Shown piece after piece: positions 1 to 7,333 of a DNA stretch of 64,000 nt (positions within the stretch are counted from its first letter, which is position 1; every line of letters begins with the position of its first letter). The stretch comes from Flavobacterium johnsoniae UW101 (GTDB lineage Bacteria > Bacteroidota > Bacteroidia > Flavobacteriales > Flavobacteriaceae). The DNA is taken from positions 1,302,001-1,366,000 of the forward strand of contig NC_009441.1 of assembly GCF_000016645.1 (NCBI RefSeq), in the 5' to 3' direction. Both the position numbers and the translations under genes were made by a program. The notes under the pieces were generated by a model. It searched no databases. It worked only from the letters and a program-made list of their open reading frames with translations, and was not told where the DNA came from.

Positions 1-540
1 TACATCGAAATGTCATCGTTTACAACATCTCCATACTACCAAAAAACAACCATGATGGTGCCGGACAACTGGTCATTTGATCAGGTTTACAACGTAAAAG
101 TAAACGACATGACAGATGTTATTGACAATGCATTGAAAAAAGGATATACTGTAGCCTGGGCAACAGACGTAAGCGAGAAAAGCTTTAGCTGGAAAAACGG
201 TGTAGCGTATGTGCCAACAAAGAAATTTGACGAAATGACTGCCGAAGAAAAAGCAGATATGTTTAACGGACCAAAAGCAGAACCGGAAATTACTCCAGAA
301 ATGCGTCAGGCTGCGTTTGACAACTACACAACTACAGACGACCACGGAATGCACATTATTGGTCTTGCAAAAGATCAAACCGGAAAAGAATATTATATCG
401 TAAAAAATTCTTGGGGAGAAACAAACGACTACAAAGGTTTCTTGTTTGTAACCAAAAATTTCGTAAAATATAAAACTACTGCCTTAATGGTAAACAAAGG
501 CGGAATCCCAACTGATATCGCTAAGAAATTAGGGGTGTAA
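1..540 (+). CDS. Aminopeptidase C / bleomycin hydrolase family (C1B), 3' part
   Basis: The 5' end lies outside the window, and the frame is open from base 1. The fragment is the C-terminal part of a papain-fold C1B cysteine aminopeptidase. The catalytic His is in 'DDHGMHIIGLAKD', and the catalytic Asn with its Trp is in 'YYIVKNSWGETN'. The usual family ending follows, in which the C-terminal residues sit near the active-site cleft. The catalytic Cys must lie upstream. These enzymes trim N-terminal residues from peptides. A strong hairpin terminator follows 27 bp after the stop codon. Family assignment is firm; substrate range is not visible. Confidence 0.9.
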   Translation, partial: YIEMSSFTTSPYYQKTTMMVPDNWSFDQVYNVKVNDMTDVIDNALKKGYTVAWATDVSEKSFSWKNGVAYVPTKKFDEMTAEEKADMFNGPKAEPEITPEMRQAAFDNYTTTDDHGMHIIGLAKDQTGKEYYIVKNSWGETNDYKGFLFVTKNFVKYKTTALMVNKGGIPTDIAKKLGV

Positions 541-566
541 GTTTAGGCTAGTTTTTAATAAAATAG

Positions 567-603
567 AAAAGCGCTGTGATCTTTAGATTGCAGCGCTTTT
601 TTG
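567..603 (+). terminator. Rho-independent terminator after aminopeptidase gene
   Basis: The stem AAAAGCGCTG / CAGCGCTTTT encloses a 14-nt loop and is followed by a T run. It lies 27 bp after the stop codon at 540. Confidence 0.85.
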
Positions 604-606
604 ATG

Positions 607-638
607 TTTTAATTCCATCGAATTCGATGGAATTAAAA
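607..638. repeat. Perfect 32-bp palindrome
   Basis: Every base pairs in this palindrome. Its half-site is TTTTAATTCCATCGAA and its centre is GAATTC. It sits just after the terminator, between convergent genes (aminopeptidase + and ATPase -). It could serve as a terminator for the minus-strand ATPase gene, a protein-binding site or a REP-like element. No second copy was noticed in the window. Confidence 0.7.
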
Positions 639-727
639 TATGGTAGATTATCATTTTTTTATTTTTAATAAAGCAGTAAAAAAACTCGATTCCTTTCTTA
701 AATAGTTAAAAAAGTCTTTAAAATTAT

Positions 728-2428
728 TTATTCCCAACTATCAAAGATTTTTTTGATATCTATATATTTTTTAGGATCTAAAAGTTTAGAATTATCTAGT
801 TTAATAATATGAGCTATTTGTGCTAAAGGAGCAAGCTGAGGATTTGTCATAGCGCAAATAATTACTTGATTATTTTTAGAGATTTTATTTAATATTAAAC
901 TTACAATGTTTGAATAATTATTTTCAGACTGTTCTTGTTGATTTGGTGTATCAATAACTAAAGGTGAAACCACTTCATTTTTGTACTTTTCTACTAATGA
1001 AAAAATAGCAATATAATATGCTAATATTGCTCTTGAATTCTCGGCAGCGCCACCCTCAGAAATAATTTTGCTATATGATAAAGGGGATATTACTTGTGAA
1101 AGATTAACCGCCTGTGCATCTAATGATTTTATATGAGAACTAAGAAAAGAATGAAAGTCGCCATTAATATCGTCAATATAATCTTGTTTGTATAGATTTT
1201 TTTGGCTTTTTGTTGCCAGCCTAATATCTCTATCTAAATCTTGAATAGATCCTAATTTGCTATCTCTTGATTCGCTAACATTCTTTTTAATTGAGTGGCC
1301 TCCTATACTTTCTATTAAGTTAGAAAATGTAAAATGTTCGTTATCCTCTTTTTTTAAATATTTATCGCTAAGGTTATCAATTTTTTCCCTAATTTGATTC
1401 AATTCATTCGAAGTATTTGCTAATTTTCTATTCGTGATTATAAGATCATAATTGATATTATCAAGTTGGTCTTCGGCCTGACTTTTGTCTGTTAATATTG
1501 CGGTTTTGTTTTCTATTGAGTTTTCATAATTAGTTCCGCATAATGGGCACTTAAGATGGTTTTCTGGTATGTTTTCTACTGCAAAAACATAATCTTTATC
1601 AAGTTCTTGAATTAAATTTTCTGCAATTAATTTTTGGTGTTCTAAATGAGACTTAGTAATTTGTAAAGTTGAATATTTGTCAAAAACGTTTTCCTGTTGT
1701 ATAGATAGTTCTTCTAAGTCTTTTTCAATTTCTACAGTTATGTCGTCGAAGTCATTTTTAACAAAAGTGGCTATAGTTGCTGGAGGAAGATAACTTTCCA
1801 CAATTTCAAGAGTTGAATTAATTTTGTCTACTTCTGAATTTAAAATTATTTTATTGTTTTTTTTAATTGCCTTCTCTATTTCCAACTCGAAATAATCTGA
1901 AGTTAGTAGTCCAACATGATATTTAATAATTGTTTTTTTCCAAGATCTATATTGACCTAAATTATTAAAATTATCCCACGCTCTTGACCAACTTCTTTTT
2001 TGATCAATATAAAATGGTAAGAAATAATATGCTGGTGGTGGAGTTTCTAATTCTCCAGTTTTTTGGTTGGGCAATAGTGCTTTAAAACCAACTATTTCAG
2101 CTAGTTTTACAGAAAAATCCCCTGTAATTTTCGGAAAATGCACTATAGTATTTTGTTCTTTAAGCGATATACTATTCTTATATCGTTTAATTTCATATTC
2201 ACGATTTTCAATCGAAAACATTATTATAGTACTGCAATCAAAAGTTGCCCAAGTTGTATCGAATTCTGGTTCACAACCTAAGCCCCAAAACAATAATTTT
2301 GCAAGTGTAGATTTACCTACACTATTATCATCAGCCGTTATTAAGTTTAGTCTCTCGAATTGAAACTGATTTGCGGATTTTGCTGAATTTGATATTACTA
2401 GCAGTTGTCTGAATCTTAAGTGTGACAT
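728..2428 (-). CDS. Rad50/SMC-like AAA ATPase (DUF3732-like), candidate LmuB-type defence subunit
   Basis: This 566-residue protein has an SMC/Rad50 layout. An N-terminal P-loop (about residues 33-43, 'ADDNSVGKSTL') is followed by a long coiled coil, a zinc-hook-like 'CPLCGTNYEN' near residue 290, a second coiled coil, and a C-terminal Walker B-like 'PLVIDTPNQQEQS' with a following 'IICAMTNP'. The P-loop is slightly unusual: the first Gly of GxxxxGKS is Asp. The gene lies 47 bp downstream of a DUF4297-type nuclease gene on the same strand. In Lamassu/ABC-3C defence systems (established), an SMC-like ATPase senses foreign DNA and controls a nuclease effector. The usual small middle subunit (LmuC) is not seen here. 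Assignment to that group is inference; a generic DUF3732 ATPase is the alternative. Confidence 0.75.
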   Translation of the reverse strand: MSHLRFRQLLVISNSAKSANQFQFERLNLITADDNSVGKSTLAKLLFWGLGCEPEFDTTWATFDCSTIIMFSIENREYEIKRYKNSISLKEQNTIVHFPKITGDFSVKLAEIVGFKALLPNQKTGELETPPPAYYFLPFYIDQKRSWSRAWDNFNNLGQYRSWKKTIIKYHVGLLTSDYFELEIEKAIKKNNKIILNSEVDKINSTLEIVESYLPPATIATFVKNDFDDITVEIEKDLEELSIQQENVFDKYSTLQITKSHLEHQKLIAENLIQELDKDYVFAVENIPENHLKCPLCGTNYENSIENKTAILTDKSQAEDQLDNINYDLIITNRKLANTSNELNQIREKIDNLSDKYLKKEDNEHFTFSNLIESIGGHSIKKNVSESRDSKLGSIQDLDRDIRLATKSQKNLYKQDYIDDINGDFHSFLSSHIKSLDAQAVNLSQVISPLSYSKIISEGGAAENSRAILAYYIAIFSLVEKYKNEVVSPLVIDTPNQQEQSENNYSNIVSLILNKISKNNQVIICAMTNPQLAPLAQIAHIIKLDNSKLLDPKKYIDIKKIFDSWE

Positions 2429-2475
2429 TTTTTTTCGTGCGTAAATTGTGAATTAGTAATTTGTAGTTTTCAGTG

Positions 2476-3555
2476 TTATTCATTATCTAATATATATTCG
2501 CAAATTATTGCTCCTTTTAAATTTTCAATTGTTGAAAATGGATCTTGATATTTTGCATTAAGTTTTTTAATTACGTTTTCTATTAATTCATTAATATTTT
2601 CTTCTCCAATACCTACCTCATGTCTAATTAATTTAATAATTTCCTGAGAGGTTTCGAGTTGTAGAACACTATTGTTACCTAAACGAGACAAACGATATCT
2701 TTCAAAACCACTTTTTAATTTTTTTCGTCCAATAACTGTTAGTCCCAATTCTTTAGATATTTCGTGAAAATCAGATTGTACTTGTCCTTCGTCCTTAACG
2801 TTGATGAATTGATTAATAACATTGTTGATTGTTATAGAAGTTAATGCTTTCTTGTTTAATAAATCATTCCATTTAACAAAATCATATTCTACAACTCCCT
2901 TTTGATCTATTTCGTCAATTAATAATCTATAAATATCGTTAGGTTTACAATAAGATTCTGGATGCATCTTTTCGATTAATGAAGAGATTGTAGCAATAAC
3001 ATCATTCTGATAATTTTTCTCAGAAAGGTTTGAAACAATAAACTGAAGATTTTTTGGCAAGGCAACTCCTTCCCCTAACTCCTTTTCAATTGCATCCTCA
3101 AGTTTTTTTACTTGAGAATCTGACAAATCCTCTAATGTAATTTTCTCAAGAATCACTCCTTTTTGTTTTAACTCTAAAGTAAAAGGATAAACGGAAACTA
3201 AATTAAGGCTGTTTATTTTAGGAGAATAACCTTTTTTATTAGTATTATCAACAAGTTTAGCTAAAACAGAAGAGCCTTTTACGCCTTTTTTTAGTTTTGT
3301 TAATTCATTATGAGACATGTTTTTACTAGTAGTTTTAACTTGATTTAGCTCAAATTTAGCCTTCTCAGCATTCAAAGAATCACATATAACTACATCTTCA
3401 TGTAATTCAACAAACACAGCGTATTCTTTTCTTAATTGATGTTCGCTTAAGACTTTGTATAGTGCCCAATGATATTGATAATTGTACTTGCCTTTAGTTT
3501 GTGAACCGGCTTTTTCTCTTTGAGATTCAAATAAAGGATTAATTGCATCAGCCAT
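2476..3555 (-). CDS. DUF4297 / Cap4-type dsDNA endonuclease protein, candidate LmuA-type effector
   Basis: This protein has 359 residues. The N-terminal region (about residues 15-80) has the DUF4297 pattern: an aromatic-rich 'KYNYQYHWALYKVL', the acidic strand 'VFVELHEDVVICD', then 'KFELNQVKTTSK'. The last two supply the E/D...QxK residues of a PD-(D/E)xK nuclease. The rest is helical and unassigned, and may contact the partner ATPase. The gene is first in a two-gene unit with the Rad50-like ATPase. DUF4297 domains are effectors in CBASS (Cap4) and in Lamassu-type systems; no CD-NTase gene is present here, which favours the second. The function is inferred from fold motifs and pairing. Confidence 0.75.
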   Translation of the reverse strand: MADAINPLFESQREKAGSQTKGKYNYQYHWALYKVLSEHQLRKEYAVFVELHEDVVICDSLNAEKAKFELNQVKTTSKNMSHNELTKLKKGVKGSSVLAKLVDNTNKKGYSPKINSLNLVSVYPFTLELKQKGVILEKITLEDLSDSQVKKLEDAIEKELGEGVALPKNLQFIVSNLSEKNYQNDVIATISSLIEKMHPESYCKPNDIYRLLIDEIDQKGVVEYDFVKWNDLLNKKALTSITINNVINQFINVKDEGQVQSDFHEISKELGLTVIGRKKLKSGFERYRLSRLGNNSVLQLETSQEIIKLIRHEVGIGEENINELIENVIKKLNAKYQDPFSTIENLKGAIICEYILDNE

Positions 3556-3704
3556 TATCTTAGTTTAAATGATAGTAAGTCATAAATATACACCTCTTTG
3601 TGATTAAATAAAATTGTAAATTAAGTATTTTATATAATTTATCTTCCAAGTATAAATACCTGTTTATGATGAAATCAAATTTAAGATATTGGTTTATACT
3701 TAGT

Positions 3705-3720
3705 TTACGGTTTTCCGTAT
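3705..3720. promoter_or_regulatory. Inverted motif TTACGG-N4-CCGTAT
   Basis: TTACGGTTTTCCGTAT is nearly symmetrical. Similar elements, with a GAAA or GAAG centre, lie just upstream of both large leucine-rich-repeat genes in this window. It is 150 bp upstream of the nuclease gene start. It may be a dimeric regulator site. This is inference from three sites only. Confidence 0.35.
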
Positions 3721-3726
3721 ATACAT

Positions 3727-3760
3727 AAAAAAAGAGGCTTAATTAAAAGCCTCTTTTTAT
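3727..3760 (-). terminator. Terminator of the XRE regulator gene
   Basis: The stem AAAAAGAGGC / GCCTCTTTTT has flanking A and T runs on both sides. It lies just downstream of the minus-strand regulator gene ending at 3777, and could work in both directions. Confidence 0.8.
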
Positions 3761-3776
3761 ATATTTTCAAAAGAAA

Positions 3777-4166
3777 TTACTTTCCCTTATACAACTTCTC
3801 CAAATACTCAACCTTATCTTTTTCAGCCTGAACCAAACGCTCAAAAAGCTCAACCATTTTATCAAGTGGATTGAAATTACAGCTATATGCATTTCCATTG
3901 ACAACATTGCTGTCGTGATAAGTATTTCCAATAATATTTAAAACCGCTTCTTCGGAGAAATTTTTAATTCCTTCAGCAGAAACACCTAAAACTTCGGCAA
4001 TTGCTTTAAGTTTTTCTTCATCAACAGTTTCGCTGTTTTCAATAATCGAAATAGACTGCTGGCTCATACCTAAAGCATACGCCAATGCTTCCTGTTTCAT
4101 ATCACGAAGTTCACGAATACGGCTTATTTTGCGTCCTATATGGTTTGGTTTTGTAAGTGTGCTCAT
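3777..4166 (-). CDS. XRE-family helix-turn-helix regulator
   Basis: This 129-residue protein has an N-terminal Cro/CI-type HTH (about residues 11-66). The segment 'MKQEALAYALGMSQQSISII' followed by 'ENSETVDEEKLKAIAEVLGV' is typical of the family. The C-terminal part contains 'NPLDKMVELFERLVQAEKDK', a likely coiled-coil dimerisation segment. Targets are unknown. A TATCTTTG element ends 5 bp before the start codon, so the transcript may be nearly leaderless. It lies upstream of the nuclease/ATPase pair on the same strand, but a terminator separates them. Its link to defence is therefore unproven. Confidence 0.9.
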   Translation of the reverse strand: MSTLTKPNHIGRKISRIRELRDMKQEALAYALGMSQQSISIIENSETVDEEKLKAIAEVLGVSAEGIKNFSEEAVLNIIGNTYHDSNVVNGNAYSCNFNPLDKMVELFERLVQAEKDKVEYLEKLYKGK

Positions 4167-4170
4167 AATT

Positions 4171-4178
4171 CAAAGATA
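4171..4178 (-). promoter_or_regulatory. TAnnTTTG -7 element for XRE regulator
   Basis: On the minus strand this reads TATCTTTG, the Bacteroidota -7 consensus. It ends 5 nt upstream of the ATG at 4166, so transcription would begin at or next to the start codon. No clear -33 TTG was found at standard spacing. Confidence 0.5.
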
Positions 4179-4447
4179 TTTAAAAATTCGTGAAAATGTA
4201 TGGGTGTTGTAATTTACAAATGTGAATTTGTGAGATACATTTTCTGTTGTTTCACGAAAGCACAAAAATACAATTTTTCGCACACCTTGCGATTAAAAAC
4301 CAAAATTATAAAACAGCCGGCAGTTCTTCAAAAAGCAAATTGCACACTTTATCGTTTTTCCAGGCAGTTTATAGTTAAAATAAAACATAACTAACACAAA
4401 ATCAGTAATTTTATATGTTTTTAATGCATTGTAAAATCTAAATCATC

Positions 4448-5146
4448 ATGAAAAGGTATGCAGCATATTTTACTATTATCGCAAGTGTTTTTTCTATAAG
4501 TAGTTTTGCCCAGACAAATTATACCATTATCGATGCAGAAACTAAAAAAACAGCTTCAAAGTTTGATGACAAATCAGATGAAGATCTTATTATTGATTCT
4601 TATCTGGTTGTAGAAGTAATCAATATGCCTTTTGGCAAGCGTACAACCAAATACGAAGTATCAAAACTCGATATGGTATATACAAACGATTTAGGACCAA
4701 ATAATACCAGAACCGTCACACCAATATACAGAAAGAAAAAAGTAAGATCTGCAGGTGCTGTTCCTCCAAAAGCAATTGCCGATGCCAGTGCCGAGATTCA
4801 GCCAGTAGAAGTTGAGGTTACGGCCCCCGCATACACAGAGAAATTCGTTAAGGTAGATATTTTAGACACCTACGCCAATGTTTTAGACAAAGGCTATAAA
4901 TCTATAGAAATGCTCAAAAAAGTCGCAGACAAGCGTTATTTTGAAAGCGATTACGAAGCCTCAGCAAAATACTATGCTGAATTAATAAGCCTCGATCCAG
5001 ATTTAGAAGCAGTTTATTACTTTAGATACGTTGAATCTTTAAAAGCAATCAACCAAATGGATAAGGCTAATGAAGCGATGCTTTTATTTGAAAGTAAAAA
5101 TATTGGTAATGATGTGATGAAACACAGTAAAGTGGCGAGAAACTAA
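4448..5146 (+). CDS. Exported hypothetical protein with TPR-like C-terminus
   Basis: This protein has 232 residues. A signal peptide (about residues 1-21, 'IIASVFSISSFAQ') is followed by a middle region with no family I can name. About residues 145-225 form helical hairpins in TPR style ('YEASAKYYAELISLDPDLEA'). This kind of N-terminal module occurs in Bacteroidota envelope proteins, but no OmpA domain follows here. It probably acts in the periplasm as a binding or scaffold protein. Transcription ends at a strong hairpin 19 bp after the stop. Confidence 0.75.
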   Translation: MKRYAAYFTIIASVFSISSFAQTNYTIIDAETKKTASKFDDKSDEDLIIDSYLVVEVINMPFGKRTTKYEVSKLDMVYTNDLGPNNTRTVTPIYRKKKVRSAGAVPPKAIADASAEIQPVEVEVTAPAYTEKFVKVDILDTYANVLDKGYKSIEMLKKVADKRYFESDYEASAKYYAELISLDPDLEAVYYFRYVESLKAINQMDKANEAMLLFESKNIGNDVMKHSKVARN

Positions 5147-5164
5147 ACCAAAATAGTATAAACA

Positions 5165-5194
5165 AAAAAAGACGATCATTTGATCGTCTTTTTT
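5165..5194 (+). terminator. Bidirectional terminator
   Basis: The perfect stem AAAAAAGACGATCA / TGATCGTCTTTTTT has a 2-nt loop. It lies between convergent genes ending at 5146 (+) and 5218 (-), so it can serve both. Confidence 0.9.
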
Positions 5195-5217
5195 ATTTTT
5201 ATCTTTCTTAAGCAGGA

Positions 5218-5544
5218 TTAGCTGATAAAACCAAACTTGTTTTCGAAAAGTTTCCCGATTAAAGGAAGCGGAGTTTCTTTTTCTTTACTTGCGTTAATTG
5301 CTCCAATAATTAAAAGGATTAAAAAAACTAACGACACTAAACTTAAAATTGAAACTAAGGTAGGAACTATAGTAGCAAGTATTTGAATAATGACATTATA
5401 AATAATTGCGGCAATCCATAATCCAAAGCTTTGTTTTAAGTGATATTTCACCAACGGATTTCTAGGCGTTTTTGATGAAAAAAAAGATACTAACCAGCCA
5501 ATTATGGTTATATAAGATACAATCGCTAATGTTTTGTTGTTCAT
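5218..5544 (-). CDS. DUF4870/Tic20-like small membrane protein
   Basis: This 108-residue protein has three to four hydrophobic segments. It starts 'MNNKTLAIVSYITIIGWLVS' and has a conserved 'NPLVKYHLKQSFGLWI' after the first segment, typical of the DUF4870 group of small inner-membrane proteins. It ends with a short polar tail. Its biological role is unknown. It appears monocistronic. Confidence 0.75.
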   Translation of the reverse strand: MNNKTLAIVSYITIIGWLVSFFSSKTPRNPLVKYHLKQSFGLWIAAIIYNVIIQILATIVPTLVSILSLVSLVFLILLIIGAINASKEKETPLPLIGKLFENKFGFIS

Positions 5545-5712
5545 TTTGACAAATATTAAATTTAATTTTTGCGCAAAAATATAGACAGCAGCGTCTTTAA
5601 TTATGCCGTATAGGTTTTTAATGTATTAAAATAAGACTTTTTTAAACGGGAGTTTTTTCTAAAATGAAACACATAAGGTTTGCTCTTTTGTTTTGATAGT
5701 TTGATTAAGATT

Positions 5713-5994
5713 TTATTTGTACTTCTCTTTGAGTCTAGAAATAATATCCGGATACTTAATAAGGTTTTCGACATAGGTTTTGCTTTTCATTTTTTTAATG
5801 TGTTTTTCAATAGCCAGACCTTGTGTTTTGTTTTCGCATTCTATTTTGAGAAATAATTCCCAATCTTGAGCATTAGCAGTAAACTTATGTGATTCAGCAT
5901 TTTTATGAAACTCCATTCGCACATCAAAATCAGAAGTAAATCCAATGTAAAATCGGTTTAATTTGGCAGAAAAAATAATGTAAACAACGTTCAT
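5713..5994 (-). CDS. Single-domain GIY-YIG nuclease family protein
   Basis: This 93-residue protein has the GIY-YIG core at residues 4-22: 'VYIIFSAKLNRFYIGFTSD' carries VYI...YIG. The following Arg/His region is 'DVRMEFHKNAESHKFTA', and Glu is present in 'LAIEKHIKKMKS'. Small stand-alone proteins of this kind (UPF0213/YhbQ-like) are common in Flavobacteria. Its start codon abuts the decayed end of the tRNA-derived repeat array, and it reads in the same direction as the tRNA genes. Whether it has a part in moving or maintaining that array is speculation. Domain call is firm; substrate unknown. Confidence 0.9.
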   Translation of the reverse strand: MNVVYIIFSAKLNRFYIGFTSDFDVRMEFHKNAESHKFTANAQDWELFLKIECENKTQGLAIEKHIKKMKSKTYVENLIKYPDIISRLKEKYK

Positions 5995-6007
5995 AAATAC
6001 TACTCAA

Positions 6008-7030
6008 AATTTGTAAGTTCTTTTATAAGATTCCCTCTGGTCTCAAACCAACCCCGATAGCTATCGGGGCTCTGATTAACGTCAAAAAAAATACCACTTA
6101 CAATTTGTAATTCTTTTATAAGATTCCCTCTGGTCTCGAACCAACCCCGATAGCTATCGGGGCTCTGATTAACGTCAAAAAAAAATACCACTTACAATTT
6201 GTAATTCTTTTATAAGATTCCCTCTGGTCTCGAACCAACCCCGATAGCTATCGGGGCTCTGATTAATGTCAAAAAAAATACCGCTTACAATTTGTAATTC
6301 TTTTATAAGATTCCTCTTGATCTCGAATCAACCCCGATAGCTATCGGGGCTCTGATTAACGTCAAAAAAAATACCACTTACAATTTGTAATTCTTTTATA
6401 AGATTCCTCTTGATCTCGAATCAACCCCGATAGTTATCGGGGCTCTGATTAGCGTCAAAAAAAATACCACTTACAATTTGTAATTCTTTTATAAGATTCC
6501 CTCTGGTCTCGAACCAACCCCGATAGCTATCGGGGCTCTGATTAACGTCAAAAAAAATACCACTTACAATTTGTAATTCTTTTATAAGATTCCTCTTGAT
6601 CTCGAATCAACCCCGATAGTTATCGTGGCTCTGATTAGCGTCAAAAAAAAATACCACTTACAATTTGTAAGTTCTTTTATAAGATTCCCTCTGGTCTCAA
6701 ACCAACCCCGATAGCTATCGGGGCTCTGATTAATGTCAAAAAAAAATACCACTTACAAATTGTAATTCTTTTATAAGATTCCTCTTGATCTCGAATCAAC
6801 CCCGATAGTTATCGGGGCTCTGATTAACGTCAAAAAAAAATACCACTTACAAATTGTAATTCTTTTATAAGATTCCCTCTGGTCTCGAACCAACCCCGAT
6901 AGCTATCGGGGCTCTGATTAACGCCAAAAAAAAAATACCACTTACAATTTGTAAGTTCTTTTATAAGATTCCTCTTGATCTCCAATCAACCCCGATAGTT
7001 ATCGGGGCTCTGATTAACGTCAAAAAAAAA
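6008..7030 (-). repeat. Array of 11 tandem units of about 94 bp derived from the tRNA-Asn 3' half
   Basis: Eleven units repeat with a period of 93-96 bp. Their palindromes (CCCCGATAGCTATCGGGG or a one-base variant) begin at 6052, 6145, 6239, 6332, 6425, 6518, 6611, 6706, 6800, 6894 and 6990. Read on the minus strand, each unit starts at the anticodon (GTTAATCAGAG). The palindrome then replaces the variable region. A T-arm copy (TTGGTTCGAGACCAG or TTGATTCGAGATCAA), an acceptor-like AGGGAATC and part of the tRNA terminator with its T run follow. The two intact tRNA-Asn genes lie immediately upstream in the same direction. E. coli tyrT has an analogous array of tRNA 3'-end repeats (rtT). Confidence 0.92.
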
Positions 7031-7056
7031 TACCACTTACAATTTGTAAGTGGTAT
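7031..7056 (-). terminator. Terminator of the tRNA-Asn pair
   Basis: On the minus strand a hairpin (stem ATACCACTTACA / TGTAAGTGGTAT) is followed by a run of nine T. It lies just after the first tRNA-Asn. Truncated copies of this hairpin and T run are part of every repeat unit downstream. Confidence 0.85.
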
Positions 7057-7064
7057 TTAATAAG

Positions 7065-7138
7065 CTCCCCCTCTTGGGCTCGAACCAAGGACCCTCTGAT
7101 TAACAGTCAGATGCTCTAACCAACTGAGCTAAGGAGGA
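7065..7138 (-). tRNA. tRNA-Asn (GTT)
   Basis: This is a 74-nt cloverleaf. Acceptor stem TCCTCCT pairs with AGGGGGA (one T-G pair), with discriminator G and no encoded CCA. The anticodon loop is CTGTTAA on a TCTGA/TCAGA stem, and the T-arm is CTTGG-TTCGAGC-CCAAG. It is the second gene of a tandem pair. Its 3' half is the source of the adjoining repeat array. Confidence 0.97.
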
Positions 7139-7176
7139 ATCACCTTAAAGGTAAATATGTTTGCTAAAAAAAGTTG

Positions 7177-7250
7177 CTCCCCCTCTTGGGCTCGAACCAA
7201 GGACCCTCTGATTAACAGTCAGATGCTCTAACCAACTGAGCTAAGGAGGA
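7177..7250 (-). tRNA. tRNA-Asn (GTT), second copy
   Basis: Its 74-nt sequence matches the neighbouring tRNA-Asn throughout, and 38 bp separate the two genes. It is first in the transcription direction. Both are probably co-transcribed and end at the hairpin at 7031-7056. Confidence 0.97.
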
Positions 7251-7333
7251 AGTTGTTGCTCTTTTTAGCGAGTGCAAATATAAAACTATTTTTAGTTTCT
7301 CAAAAACATTTTCGCTCTTTTTTTGACTTTTTT

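Noticed and set aside
728..3555. CBASS system
   Set aside because: The Cap4-type nuclease domain could suggest CBASS, but no CD-NTase or SAVED-domain gene is present.
4200..4394. 64-residue plus-strand ORF
   Set aside because: Lies in the upstream regions of two genes, has untypical composition and no recognisable feature.
6000..6191. 63-residue minus-strand ORF with the repeated peptide FFDVNQSPDSYRGWFE
   Set aside because: It is produced by two tRNA-derived units that happen to be 93 bp apart. Other units have 94-96 bp spacing that breaks the frame, and there is no start signal.
6008..7030. CRISPR array
   Set aside because: Units of about 94 bp are alike over their whole length, with no variable spacers, and no cas genes are near.
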